The notes beneath the pieces were generated by a model. The model had not been told where the DNA came from, did no database searches, and saw only the letters and a list, made by a program, of their open reading frames with translations. DNA of 64,000 nucleotides. Origin: Sphingomonas sp. SORGH_AS_0950 (GTDB taxonomy: Bacteria; Pseudomonadota; Alphaproteobacteria; Sphingomonadales; Sphingomonadaceae). The position numbers and the translations under genes are program-made. The DNA lies in NCBI RefSeq assembly GCF_030818415.1, contig NZ_JAUTAE010000001.1, positions 3,932,001 through 3,996,000 of the forward strand, given 5' to 3'. Below, piece by piece: positions 63,148 to 64,000 of the stretch. Within the stretch, counting starts at the first letter, position 1. The number at the start of each line of letters is the position of its first letter.

Positions 63148-64000
63148 CATGACGACGATCGCCCATGATGCCCCGACCGCCCGGATGCGGAGCCGCTGGT
63201 TGAAGGATGCGGCCGCGGGCCGTGACGGGACGCCGGGCCTGCTGCTCCTCGATACGTTGGCCGCCATCGGCTTCGCGGCCGGGATCGCGGGGGGCGTGGC
63301 GGCGGTGGCGGGACGGGGGGCGGTGCTGCCCTGGGCCCTGCTCGCGATCGGCATGGGCATGGCGCGCGGATGGTTCGCGATGCTGGCCGTGCGACAGGGG
63401 GCCGCGCGCGCGGGACTGGTCAAGCGGGCGCAACGGCGGCGCGTCGTCGCCGCCGCCCTGTATCGGCAGGCGGGCATGCCGATGGACAGCGGCCAGCTGG
63501 CGACGCAGGCCGTGGATGCGGTCGAGGCGCTGGACGGGTTCGTCGCCCGTTTCCTCCCCGCACGCCGGGCCGCCGCCATCGCGCCGATCCTGGTCCTGGC
63601 CGCGACCGCCTGTGCCAGCCCGGTCGCAGCCGTCATTCTGGCGGCGACGCTGCTGCCCTTCGTCGCGGCGATGATCCTGGCGGGCGGCGCGGCGGCGGAC
63701 GAGTCGCGGCGGCAGTTCCTTGCGCTGCATCGTCTGTCGGCGCGTTTCGCCGACCGGGTGCGCGCCTTGTCCGTCGTGCTGGCCTTCCGCGCCGAGACAC
63801 GCGAGACCCAGGCGATCGGCGCCGCCGCGCAGGAACTGGCGGAGCGGACCATGCGGGTCCTGCGGATCGCCTTCCTGTCGTCCGCCGCGCTGGAATTCTT
63901 CGCGGCGCTGTCGGTCGCGCTGGTAGCGGTCTATTGCGGTTTCTCGCTGCTCGGCCTGCTGCCCTTTGAGGCCCCTGAGACGCTGAGCTTGCCGCGCGCC
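63148..64000 (+). CDS. cydD: CydD, ABC exporter for cytochrome bd assembly, 5' part
   Basis: The first 284 codons are visible before the window ends. It begins MTTIAHDAPTARMRSRWLKD and has exporter membrane helices (about 30-75, 135-185, 245-280). The segments LDGFVARFLPARRAAAIAPIL, SRRQFLALHRLSARFADRVRAL and ERTMRVLRIAFLSSAALEFFAALSVALVAVYCGFSLLG are diagnostic for CydD. CydDC exports glutathione and cysteine and is needed for bd oxidase assembly. It is divergent from cydABX, with a shared FNR-type box. Confidence 0.92.

Overview
The window is high-GC DNA with densely packed, often overlapping genes (ATGA, GTGA and TGATG junctions). Its content fits an alphaproteobacterium of the Sphingomonadaceae: very large TonB-dependent receptors (TBDRs) next to flavin-dependent 'tryptophan halogenases' and glycoside hydrolases, a NasT/NasS pair, a TorF-type porin beside kdp, and GC-rich inverted repeats in gaps. 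The genus is inferred from gene content, not from a marker gene. I saw no rRNA, tRNA, transposase, phage gene or CRISPR array.

Layout. 1-929: nasS (cut by the window edge) and nasT, nitrate-responsive antitermination. 1089-21236: a plant cell-wall polysaccharide locus with two GH43 enzymes, a TBDR, a minus-strand operon of three flavin-dependent halogenases plus GH9 and GH1, a second TBDR, a small secreted carbohydrate-binding-like protein and a GH31 alpha-xylosidase. GH9 + GH31 + GH43 + GH1 + TBDRs resembles a xyloglucan/arabinoxyloglucan locus. 21324-23393: Tat-exported phospholipase C. 23692-32560: TorF-like porin, two micro-proteins (one KdpF), kdpABC and kdpDE for high-affinity K+ uptake. 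32731-39057: methionine aminopeptidase coupled to a ParD-like protein, DUF454, oligopeptidase B, a TetR regulator and a chemoreceptor. 39204-43388: an export trio (ABC protein, HlyD-type adaptor, TolC-type channel) whose ABC protein has lost its ATPase motifs.

43676-49425 is an iron island: a Fur-like box, siderophore TBDR, esterase, two small membrane proteins and a PepSY reductase-like protein, then a second Fur-like box and a Cys-rich protein. 49491-52647 is a zinc island: two COG0523 GTPases flanking Cu/Zn superoxide dismutase and a 46-residue protein, behind a Zur/Fur-type dyad. 52792-64000 is a low-oxygen and fermentative block: GNAT, a frameshifted acetyl-CoA hydrolase/CoA-transferase, adhP, exaC, an AcoR-like regulator without its AAA+ domain, a hemerythrin-like protein, an FNR/FixK regulator, cydX, cydB, cydA and the start of cydD. 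Three FNR-type boxes (56015, 58797, 63101) tie the last block together.

The points most worth following are: the coupled three-halogenase/GH9/GH1 operon, whose middle halogenase lacks the catalytic lysine; the export trio with a motif-less ABC domain; the COG0523-sodC-COG0523 operon with its micro-protein; the Fur-box-associated Cys-rich protein; and a one-base frameshift that makes an acetyl-CoA hydrolase appear fused to an acetyltransferase.
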